A DNA stretch of 64,000 nt from Erpobdella octoculata (taxonomy: Eukaryota; Annelida; Clitellata; Hirudinida; Erpobdellidae): positions 3,301,594 to 3,365,593 of the forward strand of contig OZ022240.1 in NCBI GenBank assembly GCA_963978895.1, written 5' to 3'. The notes under the pieces were generated by a model. That model did no database searches. It saw nothing but the letters and a program-made list of their open reading frames with translations, and was not told the origin of the DNA. Below are positions 21,940-32,896 of this stretch, piece after piece; the first letter of the stretch is position 1, and each line of letters begins with the position of its first letter. The position numbers were made by a program, and so were the translations under genes.

Positions 21940-22263
21940 ACAAACTTTTATTTAGGTTACAATCTCTGTTTGTGTCTGTGTGAGGCTTTTTCTGTACGGA
22001 AATCTTGCAAGTGAAATTTAACCAGCATTTTGACTAGCTAGGAAGTTGAAACTTTCAGCATAGCTTTATATTTGATAAAAATACATGATTCAATTTAAAC
22101 AAAAAACTTTGAACATCTTTTGCATTTCTAAATTGAATGTATTTGAAATCAAAGTTTGTGTTGAAAAACTCGTTTTTCCTTTACTTTTCTTTGACGTTTC
22201 ATTGACAAAAACGAGACAAAACTAAGCACAAAAAACCTGGACAACACCGGGTAACCCTGCCAG
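21940..22263 (+). mobile_element. Helitron-like sequence with variant CCAG end
   Basis: The 3' end reads CCTGG-ACAACA-CCGGG then TAACCCTGCCAG followed by T: same 5-bp stem and 6-base loop as the CTAG Helitrons, but ending CCAG. An inverted relative of its left part lies at about 26490-26730. The 5' boundary is uncertain and it is nested in the hAT-like element. Confidence 0.5.
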
Positions 22264-22407
22264 TAAGCTATATAATGGCGGGAAAATTTTGCACCCCCTG
22301 GAAAATGCTGAATTTACGTCCCTGCTTACTGCAGATTGAAAATTCTTTCTACAAGTGTTCACCTTATTGGACCAAAACTATGCTCATTATATATATATAT
22401 ATACATA

Positions 22408-22510
22408 CTGGCAGGGTACCCGGGGATTTTAAAGATTTTTTTATCGTTTTTCTCTCTCGCTTCTCTTTTCTCGGAGGCAGGGACTCAAAGACTCTGAGCA
22501 ACTTTTCTGT
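22408..22510 (-). mobile_element. Inverted Helitron-like 3' end (CCAG subfamily)
   Basis: On the minus strand it ends CCCCGGGTACCCTGCCAG then T, mirroring the end at 22263 with 144 bp between. Followed outward by TCTC-rich sequence like that inside the other Helitron copies. Only the terminal part is recognisable. Confidence 0.45.
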
Positions 22511-22785
22511 CAAATGAATCTATTAAAAATTGCTGACCATGAGGCTTTAAATGAAATCTAAGAAAAAGCAGTTGCAAACATGTTATTCAACAACATATTT
22601 TTATAAAAGTGGTAATAATGTTATTTTTAATGAAGTCAGGATTAAAGTGTTAAAATCAATTTCTTTTGCGATTTCTTGATGACTGCTCATTAAAGTAACA
22701 GCATTTAACCTTGTCTGCTTCTATGTAATTTGGCTTTTTTCTTCGGCTTGCACATGAACAGGGAAATAATACAGATGTGCATACC

Positions 22786-22915
22786 CATAAATTATTAAAA
22801 ATGCCATAATCCTAATTTTTCCGGGAGGCAGACACTTTTCACAGAGGGGGTAAGATTTGATCCGGGAGCAGCTTGTCTCGTTTCCCCCGAAGTCTACTCC
22901 TATGCGTAGTGGTCA
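22786..22915 (+). repeat. Dispersed repeat copy 1
   Basis: Shares CATAAATTATTnAAAATGC, the TTTTTCC-G-GGCAGA stretch and GAAGTCTACnCCTATGC with 26810-26958 in the same orientation, on the other side of the retrotransposon. Unknown family. Confidence 0.6.
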
Positions 22916-23182
22916 AATGCAGGTACAAAAGTTCCAGAAAATAGATATTAAATAAGTAGATTAGTTTTTAAATTAAGTAAGTAAGTAAGTAAGTAAATCT
23001 TTATTAACCAGCCTGACAATGACGCACAGCGGTTTACATTTAAATAATAATAAAAAAAATAAGAATTAAATAAAAATGAATACAATCGACAATCTAAAGT
23101 TAAAGACTTAAATTAAAAATCTAAAAACTTGTTTTTATCAGAGATTTAAAATAGAGTTCGGCATTGTTTAAGTTATTTTGAG

Positions 23183-24565
23183 TTATTTTGAGTGCAGCGA
23201 TCTATAGATAAAAGTTTTTCTAAGTAAGGAATCGGCATGCGGAATAACTCTGTCGTGAGCTCGAGGACGAAGGTGATATTCCAATTTCTTGACGTCTGGG
23301 AGAAGATGGTGAAGGACGTGAAGGCGGTTAGACAGAACCTGGTTGAACAGGGTTGAATCCGCCACGGCGCATCGGTGCACAAAATCAGGGCGGTCGGGAG
23401 CCAAGAAACCCTGGCGTGTCACCTTCCTAATGACTGACTCGATGCGTCGAAGATCTCCCGAACCTATGAAACCCCACCATGATTGAGAGGCGTAGGTGAT
23501 CCTGGATATAAGTGTCGCCTCCGTGACCGTCCAAAGCTCCCGGCCACACAGCCCGTGAGCCCGTAAGTTTCTTAGTGCATATAAAGACTGTGCAGATTTT
23601 GTGCTGATCCAGTCAACGTGCTCTCGGAATGAGAGCCTTCCGTCGATCAGGACTCCCAGCACATTCATTACATCCACCCTCTCCACTCCGACCAAAGGGG
23701 TAGGGAGTGTGTTTGCCTTTGTTCTGGGGCGACGCACAACCAACTCTTTTGTTTTTGAATCGTTTAAATTTAGGTTATTTCTTTTTGCCCATATCTGTAT
23801 GTTCGCGAGCTCATCAACGATTAAGTGAGAATTACCCGGTGGTACTATAAGGTATGTATCATCTGCATATTTCTCTAGACGGTTACCATCTATGCTGGGG
23901 GAGAGGTCTGATGCCGCAACAATGTAGCAACTGGGTCCAATTCCTGAACCTTGGACGATGCTTGCATTTATTTCTTTTAAAGACGACACTTGGTTTTGGA
24001 ATTTAGTGCAGTGCATTCGCCCTCTAAGGAAGTCAACCAGCCAGTTGTACGCCTCGTCTTCTATTGGTAGTTTGGCAAACTTTCTCATAAGCTCTGAGTG
24101 GCGGACAGTATCGAAGGCCTTTGAAAAGTCCAGTGCTATAACGTGGACATACGGGTGGATTTGTAGTTGTTCGGAAATGTGTAGTGTCAGACTGATTAGT
24201 GCCGCCGTTGTGGATCCCGTTGGACGGAAAGCATATTGGTCATGGAAGTAGTGGTTGTACCCGGAACTTCCCAGGAAAGGATAGACGAATCGCTGTACCA
24301 CCATCTTTTCCATAATCCTTGAGAGTATTGGTGTAATTGAAATTGGTCTGTACTCGTGGCTTCCCTGAGGATTAACTACTTTTGAAACCGGGGTTATCTG
24401 ACATCTCCTCCACCGGTCTGGTATCTGTGATTGGTTTAACGACAAGTTAAATAGAAAGGCGAGCGGTTCGGCAAGTATTGGTGCCGAGACTCGGTAGAAC
24501 CAAGAGGGAATTTCATCCATTCCGGAGGCGGAAGTTTTTAGTCTGTCCAAAGCACGGAAGACTTG
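23183..24565 (-). pseudogene. Retrotransposon reverse transcriptase domain
   Basis: About 460 codons in the same frame as the endonuclease. Motifs in order are GMDEIPSWFYR, YRPISITPILSRIMEK, QYAFRPTGSTTAALI, VIALDFSKAFDTVRH, IVQGSGIGPSCYIV, the catalytic KYADDTYLIV, and NLNLNDSKTKELV. The C-terminal part YHLRPRAHDRVIPHADSLL resembles the tails of CR1/L2-clade proteins. Intact across its length. Confidence 0.92.
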
Positions 24566-26113
24566 TCAGGCAGAGAAAAATCTTGAATTTCGGCAGACGC
24601 TATGTTTTTCTGCAGGAGCCTCGTAGTTGCTTTCCGTCGAGATGGTTGCGTAATGGTCATTGAGTTTGTCTGCAGTGATTGCTTTAGTGGTAGAGTTGTT
24701 CTTTCGTCGTTTATCCTTACCAGTCACTTGCCTAACTCGCTCCCACAAGTCCTTTGGGCCTCTGATGGTTCCGGAACCCGTAAGTGTGGAACAGTTTCTG
24801 GCGATTATTCCTTTTCTGATCTTTAGAGAAATTGCATCAGCAGCCTCTATCTTCCCTTTTCGCATCAGTCCGTTCTTTTTTCGCAACAGCAGCTTGATCT
24901 CTGGTGTGATATACGGAGGGTCGCGATCTGTTACTGTGATGTTCCTGATTGGGTAGAACCTATCCAACAATCTCTGCATCTGCAGGTAGAAACGGTCGAA
25001 CGACTCCTGCAGCGACGGTGGAGTGGCTCCGCCATCGACGTCGAATACGAAGTCACTGTTTGTATCCTCTTCTTGTCGCGTTTTTGAGAAAGCTGCCAAG
25101 TATGCAGCGTGCTGGGCTGGTCTGTGCAGGCGGCATTTCAGTTTGGCCTTGTTCTTGGGCGGTCGATGAGTGTCGTAATCTATTGCCGAGGCGTAAATGG
25201 CCTTGTGGTCCGTTTTAACCGTAGGAACAATTACTGAGATGTTTCGGTACATTGGCTCCGATGTATAGACCCTATCCAGATGATGACCAGCTCTAGTGGC
25301 TTCGGTCTCTTCTTTAAACAGTCCTAGCAGTCGCAGGTCGCTATCTTTTAGCTGGTTGAAATCACCGGTTATGACTATCTTGGTATCTCCATGGTCATGG
25401 TGAACTGCGGCCATCACCTGTTCAAGTTGGAGAAGATCTTGCTCATTGTAAATCGGCTTAGGAGGATGGTAAACCGCCCCAACAATTACCCTGCGCCCAC
25501 CATTTTCCAACATTATCCACAAGAGTTCTATTCGCGAATCCTCCATTTTTTGGTTGTATATGCTGGATTGGTACTTGACCGACACGTAGGTCACCAGACC
25601 TCCACCACCTCTCGGCTTTCCATTTGATTTAAGTTGTGACCGATCTCGTCTGTAACAAAGGTATCCCGGTATTCCAAACTCGTCGTCTGTGTGATTTCTA
25701 TTGAGCTTGCTTTCAGTTAATACCACAACGTCGGGGCCTATTGAAAGTACATCGGCACGCAGATGTTGAATTGCATGTGGTTTGGCAAGGCTGTTGATAT
25801 TCAAGACATATATAGAGGGTGTGAAACAGGAGTTCTCTTTCCGTTCGGGCTCTACTTGGTGGTGCCTTTCAATGTTCACCAGGACTCTTGGGCGTGTATT
25901 CTTTTTTTTAAACTTCTTCTTGTCTGATTTTTTACTATGGCTCTGTCTTCGACTGCCTCTATATCTGAGCAGTCCTAAAGATTTGAGTTCGTACAGCGGA
26001 GTTGGGTTGTACAACAAATTGTGGTTCGAGGCGGCCGTCCTTCTTATAGCAAACAACTGCCCCCTTGTGTAAGTGATGAGTGAACATCCGCGCGTCGCTG
26101 CCACCTCCTCCAT
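24566..26113 (-). pseudogene. Retrotransposon endonuclease domain and linker, ending at an in-frame TGA
   Basis: Starts at ATG 26113. An AP-type endonuclease follows the basic N-terminus: YVLNINSLAKP, LTESKLN, GGGGLVTYV, GAVYHPP, VITGDFNQL and TDHKAIYA are the family motifs. A linker of about 200 residues follows. The TGA at 24566-24568 is the only disruption seen; the reading frame continues unchanged into the RT domain. This is a recently inactivated copy, or one needing readthrough. Confidence 0.9.
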
Positions 26114-26489
26114 TTGATGGTAATTAACAGATTTAAAATTTAATTAATTAAAATCTTTTAAAAAAAATTCTTTCAAGTTCAAAAGTTCAGAAATCAATCG
26201 AGATTCTTCTGCTTTAAGGTGTCCAAATTTATATTCAAGTTTGGTGTAATATAGAACGACAAGTCTCTAGAAATAGATCGGATTATCGCAATCCCTTTTC
26301 GAAGGATTCAAAGTTACTATTTCATAAGTTAAGGTATCGAAATTCTCGCGACAACTGCATTACTAATTACTAAATCAAAAGTTAAGTTTTAATTATATAA
26401 AAAATAACAGAAATACACGCGAACAAAGTTTTGAGCGCGGCCGGCAGCTTACAAAGCGCCATGTTGTTTTTTTCAATTATCAAATATTG

Positions 26490-26958
26490 AATAACAAGTA
26501 AAAAAACGAGTTTTTTAACACAAACTTTTTTCTTTTCTTTTTTTTTAATTGAATCATGTATTGACATCGAATATAAAACTATGCTGAAAGTTTCAGCTCC
26601 CTAGTTAGTCAAAAAGCTGGTTAAATTTTTCTTGCAAGATTTGCGTACAGAGAAACACTCACACATATACACACATACATACATACACACACAAACAAAG
26701 ATTGTAACCTAAATAAAAGTTTGTAAAAAATAGACATTAATATAACAGATTAACACTAATTATTAATGTTAAAAATAAATTATATAGCGCTTGACGAGAT
26801 GTACACATCCATAAATTATTGAAAATGCAGTATGCAGTATTCATAATTTTTCCCTGGGGCAGATACCTTTTTCGGGGAGAGAAACATTTTTCCGGGGGAA
26901 AGATTTCGTCCGCGGGGCAGCTTGACCCGCTGTCCCCTTGAAGTCTACGCCTATGCAT
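26490..26958. repeat. Dispersed repeats matching left flank of the retrotransposon
   Basis: 26490-26730 is an inverted relative of 21940-22190 (for example TTTACAAACTTTTATTTAGG reversed here). 26810-26958 is a direct relative of 22786-22915. Together they show that the retrotransposon sits in a mosaic of one older repeat family. Confidence 0.6.
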
Positions 26959-27096
26959 ACAGTTATCTTTCACTGACCTTACTGCAGATTGAAAATACCA
27001 TTGATATATATCAATGGGCTGCACCCTTGCCTCCCTCCTTTCTTATTCCCTCCCTCCCTCTTTCTCTCCCTGTCTCTCTCTCTCTTTCTGACTCAT

Positions 27097-27290
27097 GATG
27101 ATGATATCATTACCACTATCATATTTAGCATCATCATCATTATAATCATTATCATCATTAGCATCATCATCATCATCATTATACTGATCATCATCATTAT
27201 AATAATCAGCATCATCATCATTATAATCACAATGATCACCACTATAATCATCGTTAACAACATATTCATTCTTTTTATTTATCTTTATTC
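27097..27290. repeat. CAT/TAA-type degenerate trinucleotide repeat
   Basis: ATCATC/ATTATC interspersed tract; Ile- and Asp-rich frames through it are artefacts. Preceded by a CCCTC/CT pyrimidine tract at 27020-27088. Confidence 0.9.
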
Positions 27291-27532
27291 TTATTATTAA
27301 GTGGTAGAAAACCATGTCATTTTTAGTTTTCATTTTTTCTTATATTTCCTAGCAAAAAATCCAAACAATGATTTTGAAAAAGAACAAGGAAAAAGAAAAT
27401 CAAGAAACACAGACAAAAGACAAGCATTTTCTATAAAAAAAATCAGTCACTAATATGAGAGGTAGTTCATCAGTTCACGTTTCTGTTGAAAATATTTCAA
27501 ATAAGCTATAATAGTTAAATTGGGAAGTTGGA

Positions 27533-27990
27533 CGTGTGTGAAGTTAGTTAGCATCAAGGCTGGCAATCAGGTTTAACAAACGGAATCGAATAGTATAATG
27601 ATAAGATGAAGAATAAGAATCACATACATTCATGCACACATACGTACATACAGAATTATTAGGATAGTTGTTTCAATGATGTATGCAAAAAGATATTGCG
27701 AACTTTACCATCCTTTATCTATCGATACTTTCGGATTTTCCTATTCCCCTTATTCGGCACACTGTGTGTGAAGTTAGTTAGCATCAAGGCTGGCAATCAG
27801 GTTTAACAAACGGAATCGAATAGTATAATGATAAGATGAAGAATAAGAATCACATACATTCATGCACACATACGTACATACAGAATTATTAGGATAGTTG
27901 TTTCGATGATTTATGCAAAAAGATATTGCGAACTTTACCATCCTTTATCTATCGATACTTTCGGATTTTCCTATTCCCCTTATTCGGCAC
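27533..27990. repeat. 230-bp tandem duplication, about 99% identical
   Basis: Two copies (27533-27760 and 27763-27990) with a 230-bp period, from TGTGTGAAGTTAGTTAGC to CCCCTTATTCGGCAC. I count only two mismatches in 228 bp. The second copy ends 22 bp before the TATA box at 28012. Confidence 0.96.
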
Positions 27991-28011
27991 TGCTTCTCGC
28001 TTTGAAAGTTG

Positions 28012-28020
28012 TATAAATAG
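28012..28020 (+). promoter_or_regulatory. TATA box
   Basis: TATAAATAG. A TCAATTCTGAC sequence about 30 bp downstream (near 28047) could be the initiator. A spliced 5' UTR follows. Confidence 0.65.
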
Positions 28021-28044
28021 TATTGCGCTGTCAAAACATGTACT

Positions 28045-28155
28045 TTTCAATTCTGACATCGGGGCGATTTAGGGGGGATGACTGTTTGGTTATCAAACTC
28101 GTTTTTTGTTTGTTAATTGGAGCAAAGATAGTTTTTGGAAAATTTATTTCTAAGC
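28045..28155 (+). other. Predicted non-coding first exon of the membrane coiled-coil gene
   Basis: Runs from the expected TATA-dependent start to a strong donor AAGC|GTGAGT at 28156. It holds a short upstream ORF (ATG near 28078). The next exon starts after TGCTCATTAAG at 28380 and has a second tiny upstream ORF (five-codon ATG...TGA) before the main start. Confidence 0.5.
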
Positions 28156-28409
28156 GTGAGTCGTCTGCGTTTTTTATTTCATCGTTTGTAATTTTTTAAG
28201 TTGTGTGCATGCAGGGGTGGTTTGGTGGGTAAGTAAAGTAAAAAAAAGAGTAAGCAAGGGTAGTGCTATTTCGTTGGTTGTTTTTAAGAATTAAATATAT
28301 TCTAAAAAAAAATACATTTAAAATTTCGTAAAAAAATAAATTTTATTTAAATGCATTTGATTGTTTTATGCTCATTAAGAAAAAATGCAAACTGAATGAT
28401 GTTCAAGTC

Positions 28410-31400
28410 ATGGAAACATGTGAGAATGACTGTCTTTCAAGAACTCCTGATGAATATGGGTCGTGGCCCTCCTCCTATGTTTTAGTATCAGACTCCATCC
28501 CATCGGACAATTTGGAATTTTCGGACTTGCACCTAAACGAAGACATACACACTGCATCAGATAATGGGAATCTAGGCATGTTTTAAAATTTTAGATATTT
28601 TTGGTAATTTTATTTACTAAAAATGTTCTATTGTAGTGATTGCACACAGTTTATCTGCATGTTTGGAGAAATGGTTTATGTATTATTAGCATTTGAGAGT
28701 TATAAAGAAATTTTTTAAATCCTTTATATTAACTTTACTGTCGCTCTTGCTTGCTTGTTGGCCAAAAAATCTTGGAAGTGAAAATTAACAAATTTCCAGT
28801 CCTCCAATCAAGCTGAAACTTGGAATATCGACCTGCTTGTCATGACAGTGCATTTTATTAAATTTTGAAAATTATCTGAAAATTGTTACTTTTCAATTAA
28901 AAAAATTATTTTATCTATGTACTAAAAATCAATGCTAAGTTATAATAGATCTACAAAAAAACCTGCTTTTTAGTTCTGTTATTACATATAAATAATATAG
29001 TTTACTCAAGAAGTTGTGTTGAGGTATAATAAATAAATAATACCTTTTTACTCCTAACGACATATATTTTTTATCAATTTGTTAAATTTTCAGTAAATTG
29101 CAATAATGTTAGTATTTTATAATTATAATTTTGTACAGATTTAAGATCTTGTTCAGAGTTTGACACAACAGAAGCTGTAAAGGGAAGTCGAAGCAGAGAT
29201 GATAATCTGAGACCGTACATGGATTTTTTATCCGATCCAGTTTCTTGCGGTTACGAACGAAACGAAACTGCACAATTACCAGGAAGAATGTTACCAACAT
29301 CTTTGGAATATTTAGAATCGTTGGCGTGTTTCTCTGATCCTGACGAACCTCAAGTTGTTGAATTTTTTCTAATCGAAATTCACTTTTGTTATTTTTAAGA
29401 AATTTACAAACGTTTGGAATGGTTTGAATTGGAAAAGTTTCTTTTCATTATTAGTTGCTTATAATCAATAAAGATTTTACTGACTTGTTTTGATAAATTT
29501 TTTTATTTGTTTTTTTTTTAGCAGTTGCTTGGATTAGTACCAGACTCTGAAAAGTTAGTTAATGTTTATACTTGAAAGAAATATATTTTGTGGGGGCAAG
29601 AGTTTATTGAATCATAATATTACTTTTTTCAAGAAAACAGTGAATTAGTATAAATATGTTTGCCAGCAATTGTGTAAAAAAAAAATAGTGAATCTGAAGT
29701 CACAAGGCATTTACAATTCTGTATTAATTCATTTTCTGTTTTTTTCTCGAATTTGTTGCTGAAGATTATTTATTGGCCTTGTCTGTTCTTAAGGGAACAT
29801 TTAATCAGGGATGAGATTGAAACTGTCGGACAATTTGCACTGCTTTTCATAAGAAAACTGGAGAAATTGCGGACAGTTTTAAGTAAAAATTCATCAAATG
29901 ATAGAGTTATTGAGGAAACGAAAGAAGAGGTAACAAGTTTTAGTTTATATATTTTATTAGTATAATTTGTTACCATTGTATGTCTGTGATTCTGAGCAAC
30001 ATATTGTATTTGGACTGTTTATTATTCTTTTCAAATTATTGATTTAAATAATTTTGAACTGAAGATAAGTTTCCAGAATCCATGAGTCCTGCTGGTTTCA
30101 GTAGAATTTCTGAACGACATTTATTACAATGTGATAATAACTTTTTGTCTTGATCAATTTAAGTTCTATAAATTATTTCTTCCTGAATTATTATTTACTA
30201 GAGATATCCCATCAAAAATAACAAATTAAAAAAAAATTATATATATAATTATATGTACAGTAAAATTCCTATAGAGTGGACCCCTCTATAGCGGCTGCTA
30301 AGAACAACAGACACTTTTACTCGGAACGGAATATCTTAAATCTGTATCCAGCCTCTAGTAGTTTGTCCCCGAAAAACGGACAGGCATGAGAAGCAGACAC
30401 TTTTGCTCTTCTCCGAGGGTGGCCGCTCTTCACGACTTTTACTGTATATCATTTGACAATTGAAGCATCACCTAACAGTGTTACGCAAAGTTATAACATA
30501 CAGACATCAAAAATTATGTATGTTGATTTTATTTAACTTTGTTTTCAGTTGAAATTTAAAGTACAACACCTGGAAAAGGAAGCAAATGAATTAAGAGATA
30601 AGAACAAGAAACTTGAACGCCTGAGAGATCTGTTAATCGAGAGCAGACAGTCTGCCTTGGAGATGAAACTTCAAAATGTCGCCACGTTTGCTCTTTTTTT
30701 TTGTATTTAATTGTTTTACTGTATTTGTTTAATAAATGTGTATATCTTTCACTTTCTTTTTTCATAAAGCTTCAATCATCAACTTTATTCAACCTTACAG
30801 AATGTCACCAATGCCGATTTGTTAACTAAAAATGAAGCTCTTCAAAAAAAGGTTTTTTGATTTTATAATATATATATATATTTATTATTAATAAGCAAAT
30901 ATTTTATTGAGTAGGATATATATATATGTATATATATATGTATGTATTTAATATAGTATATAATCTCATCGTTTGACATTCAAGGTTGAACTTCTTCAAA
31001 GGAAATACGACCAGGAATCCAGCCAGGTTTCTCAGATGTCTTACCATCGGAATGTGATTTTGAACGACCTTAAAACCCTTAGAAGAGATCTTAAATTTAC
31101 TCAAACAAGAGTCATTATCATTGTTCTTATTTTGCTTTTAATACTTGTCTTAATATTAGTCAGTTTTGGTTTATCCAAAGTATGTATTTATAATTGTATC
31201 GTAATTGGAATTAGTTTCAATTTTTGTTTAATTGTAAATAAATATTTTTTGTCATCTTCAGTTGACGACCGTTGAGGAAGAAAACTCGCGATTGAAGAAA
31301 GAAAACGAAAACCTACACTTCATCATTTGTGATGTAAGTCTTGCGCATCTTTCCCTTTTTTTTTAATTGAACGAAAAGTAAATAGAGTTGCAAACGTTAG

Positions 31401-32208
31401 ACGTTGTCACTGCCTTCGTTGAAACAGTCTGTTCCAAAGCGTGTCTCGATGGGCTTTGATGTTACGTTCTGTAGTAACAACTGTTGCAGTTCACGTGTTA
31501 CATATTGATTTATGAACGCAACCGCATACATACTGTTCTAAATTGCAGCTTCAAGACGGTAGTTATCCTTATTTGAGTCAAAAAGCAACTTACAGGGACT
31601 GGGTCAGAAACAGAGCGGGCGGTAAGTGATGACGTGCTACGAGTAAATATTGAACCACGTCGTATTTAAATTACACCTCGTATAAGTTGTCGCTCTGATC
31701 ATTTCAGACATTCCTATTCGAGCAGCTTATCCAACAAAATTTTGCTACAAGAATGGAAGTAAGCACTAATTTTTTTTTATATTACTTTCTGTTATGATAT
31801 TTGATTGAATCAGTCATTTTCATTTTATCAATTTCCAGATGGCGCAGCCCAATCAGATGTGAGGATTTTTGCAGCGGACGTTTTCTTTTAATAAAGGAAA
31901 AACTATTGAAATATTTTTTCAATTGATTTGCTGTAGCTTTTTTATTGCTGTTCCACCAAAATTAAAAATGATCAACATATTAATACTAATATACTAAGAA
32001 AAAAGATAGAAACCTAAAATATCACTAGTGATTTAGGCAACTCATCTCATGGATATAGAAAATCACATCTTGTAAACTATCGATGTTTTTTATTTCCTAG
32101 GATAAAAGATTCGTAAAGAAAAGTACTCGGGAGACATTTGACGTGTCAGATGACGATCTCGAGATAGACAAGTCTTGCGACGTGTCTGACGTACGACTTT
32201 TTGAATAG
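28410..32208 (+). CDS. Unrecognised single-pass membrane protein with coiled coils, twelve coding exons, 415 aa
   Basis: Coding exons: 28410-28575, 29139-29353, 29522-29553, 29794-29929, 30549-30677, 30801-30851, 30985-31179, 31262-31333, 31549-31621, 31708-31758, 31839-31858 and 32101-32208. All phases agree. The start GTCATGG (METCENDCLS) was chosen for Kozak context; an in-frame ATG exists at 28368. The first intron uses a GC donor (TAG|GCATGT). The acidic N-terminus has an LC3-interacting-like YVLV at residues 23-26. A coiled coil (about 145-280) precedes one strongly hydrophobic segment (about 285-305, VIIIVLILLLILVLILVSF), then a short coiled coil and an acidic tail ending DVSDVRLFE. 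No signal peptide. I do not recognise the family. The architecture loosely recalls selective-autophagy membrane receptors, which is only inference. Confidence 0.75.
30258..30444. mobile_element. 187-bp pogo/Tigger-like MITE
   Basis: Flanked by TA duplications (30256-30257 and 30445-30446). Ends are CAGTAAAA...TTTTACTG; similarity extends inward through GAGTGGACCCCTC versus GAGCGGCCACCCTC. Lies in the intron between coding exons 4 and 5 of the membrane coiled-coil gene. No coding capacity. Confidence 0.85.
31889..31895 (+). terminator. Poly-A signal overlapping an alternative stop codon
   Basis: If the donor GAT|GTGAGG at 31859 is not used, exon 11 reads on to a TAA at 31889-31891. That TAA is itself part of TAATAAA. 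This would give a shorter alternative C-terminus (VRIFAADVFF) with its own poly-A signal. Confidence 0.5.
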
Positions 32209-32337
32209 TTGACGTGAACTTCTGGTCGAGAAAGTGTATCAAAACTGGACGAGTATAGAGACGGACTTCGTTTGAAAAAAATCTATCTACCACTTATCTG
32301 ATGCAGACGGATTCAATTAAAATTTTTTTTTGCTAAC

Positions 32338-32525
32338 TAATGCTTAGATTTTTAATGTAGTTAATGCACTTGTTATTTGATTTGCTTTTTTAGTGTAGTT
32401 AATGCACTAATTATTTAATTAGCTTAGTAGTTAATGCACTACATATTTAATTAGCTTAGTAGTTAGTGCACTATTTATTAAATTAGCTTAGTAGCTAGTG
32501 CTCTTGTTATTTGCTTAGCTTAGTT
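32338..32525. repeat. 32-bp minisatellite
   Basis: About five units of GTAGTTAATGCACTAnTTAT plus TTAATTAGCTTA, diverging at the edges. Each unit has a partial dyad (TTAATGCACTAA). Fills the tail-to-tail spacer between the membrane-protein gene and LRPAP1. Confidence 0.85.
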
Positions 32526-32857
32526 AAAATTTGCATTTATTTAGACCCTCGATAGTGATGAAAAATGTTTTTTTATGGTTTTGGTTTTCTTTATTTACTT
32601 AGTACTCGCTAATTTTATTTGCTCAGCTTTTATTGATAAAAAAAGAATGATAAAAAAAGACTAAGTAAATATTGTAGAGGAATTGGTAAGAAAAAATACT
32701 ATGTCAACAATAAATATGCATATTTATAAAGGGAGTTATTTATAACAATGGTAGCATTGATATTAAAATAACACAACTGACTTTGGTCTCTGTACCGACT
32801 TTAAAAAGTAATAGAAATGGGCTTGTACTTTCAATAACAGGTTAGGTCTCCAATTAA

Positions 32858-32863
32858 TTTATT
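32858..32863 (-). terminator. LRPAP1 poly-A signal
   Basis: TTTATT on plus (AATAAA on minus), 34 bases past the LRPAP1 stop codon. Confidence 0.6.
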
Positions 32864-32896
32864 CACAGCAGCTGTATAATAAGGCAGTATCGGTTG

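Larger units (their letters stand above)
21399..22332. mobile_element. 918-bp non-autonomous hAT-like element with target duplication
   Basis: The element is 21407-22324. Ends are perfect 14-bp inverted repeats CAGGGACGTAAATT / AATTTACGTCCCTG. It is flanked by the 8-bp direct repeat CTTACTGC (21399-21406 and 22325-22332), the target size of hAT transposons. A paralogous unoccupied site with flanks TCTTTCAC...AGATTGAAAAT lies at 26978-26985. Inside are a tandem duplication of about 120 bp (21455-21697) and a Helitron-like 3' end (22263). No transposase frame. Confidence 0.9.
22977..26120 (-). mobile_element. CR1/L2-like non-LTR retrotransposon, nearly full length
   Basis: On the minus strand it contains an endonuclease frame then a reverse transcriptase in the same frame. 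It closes with AATAAAGATTTACTTACTTAC, that is a short (ACTT)n tail as used by CR1/L2-type elements in place of poly-A. No RNase H or gag-like ORF1 was found. The 5' boundary is set just upstream of the first ATG and may be further out. Confidence 0.88.
32209..32896. other. Tail-to-tail intergenic spacer
   Basis: 3' flanks of the membrane coiled-coil gene (+) and LRPAP1 (-). Contains the 32-bp minisatellite and the LRPAP1 poly-A signal; no gene seen. Confidence 0.7.

Noticed and set aside
27600..27990. CRISPR-like direct repeats
   Set aside because: A single 230-bp tandem duplication in an animal genome; no spacer-repeat pattern.
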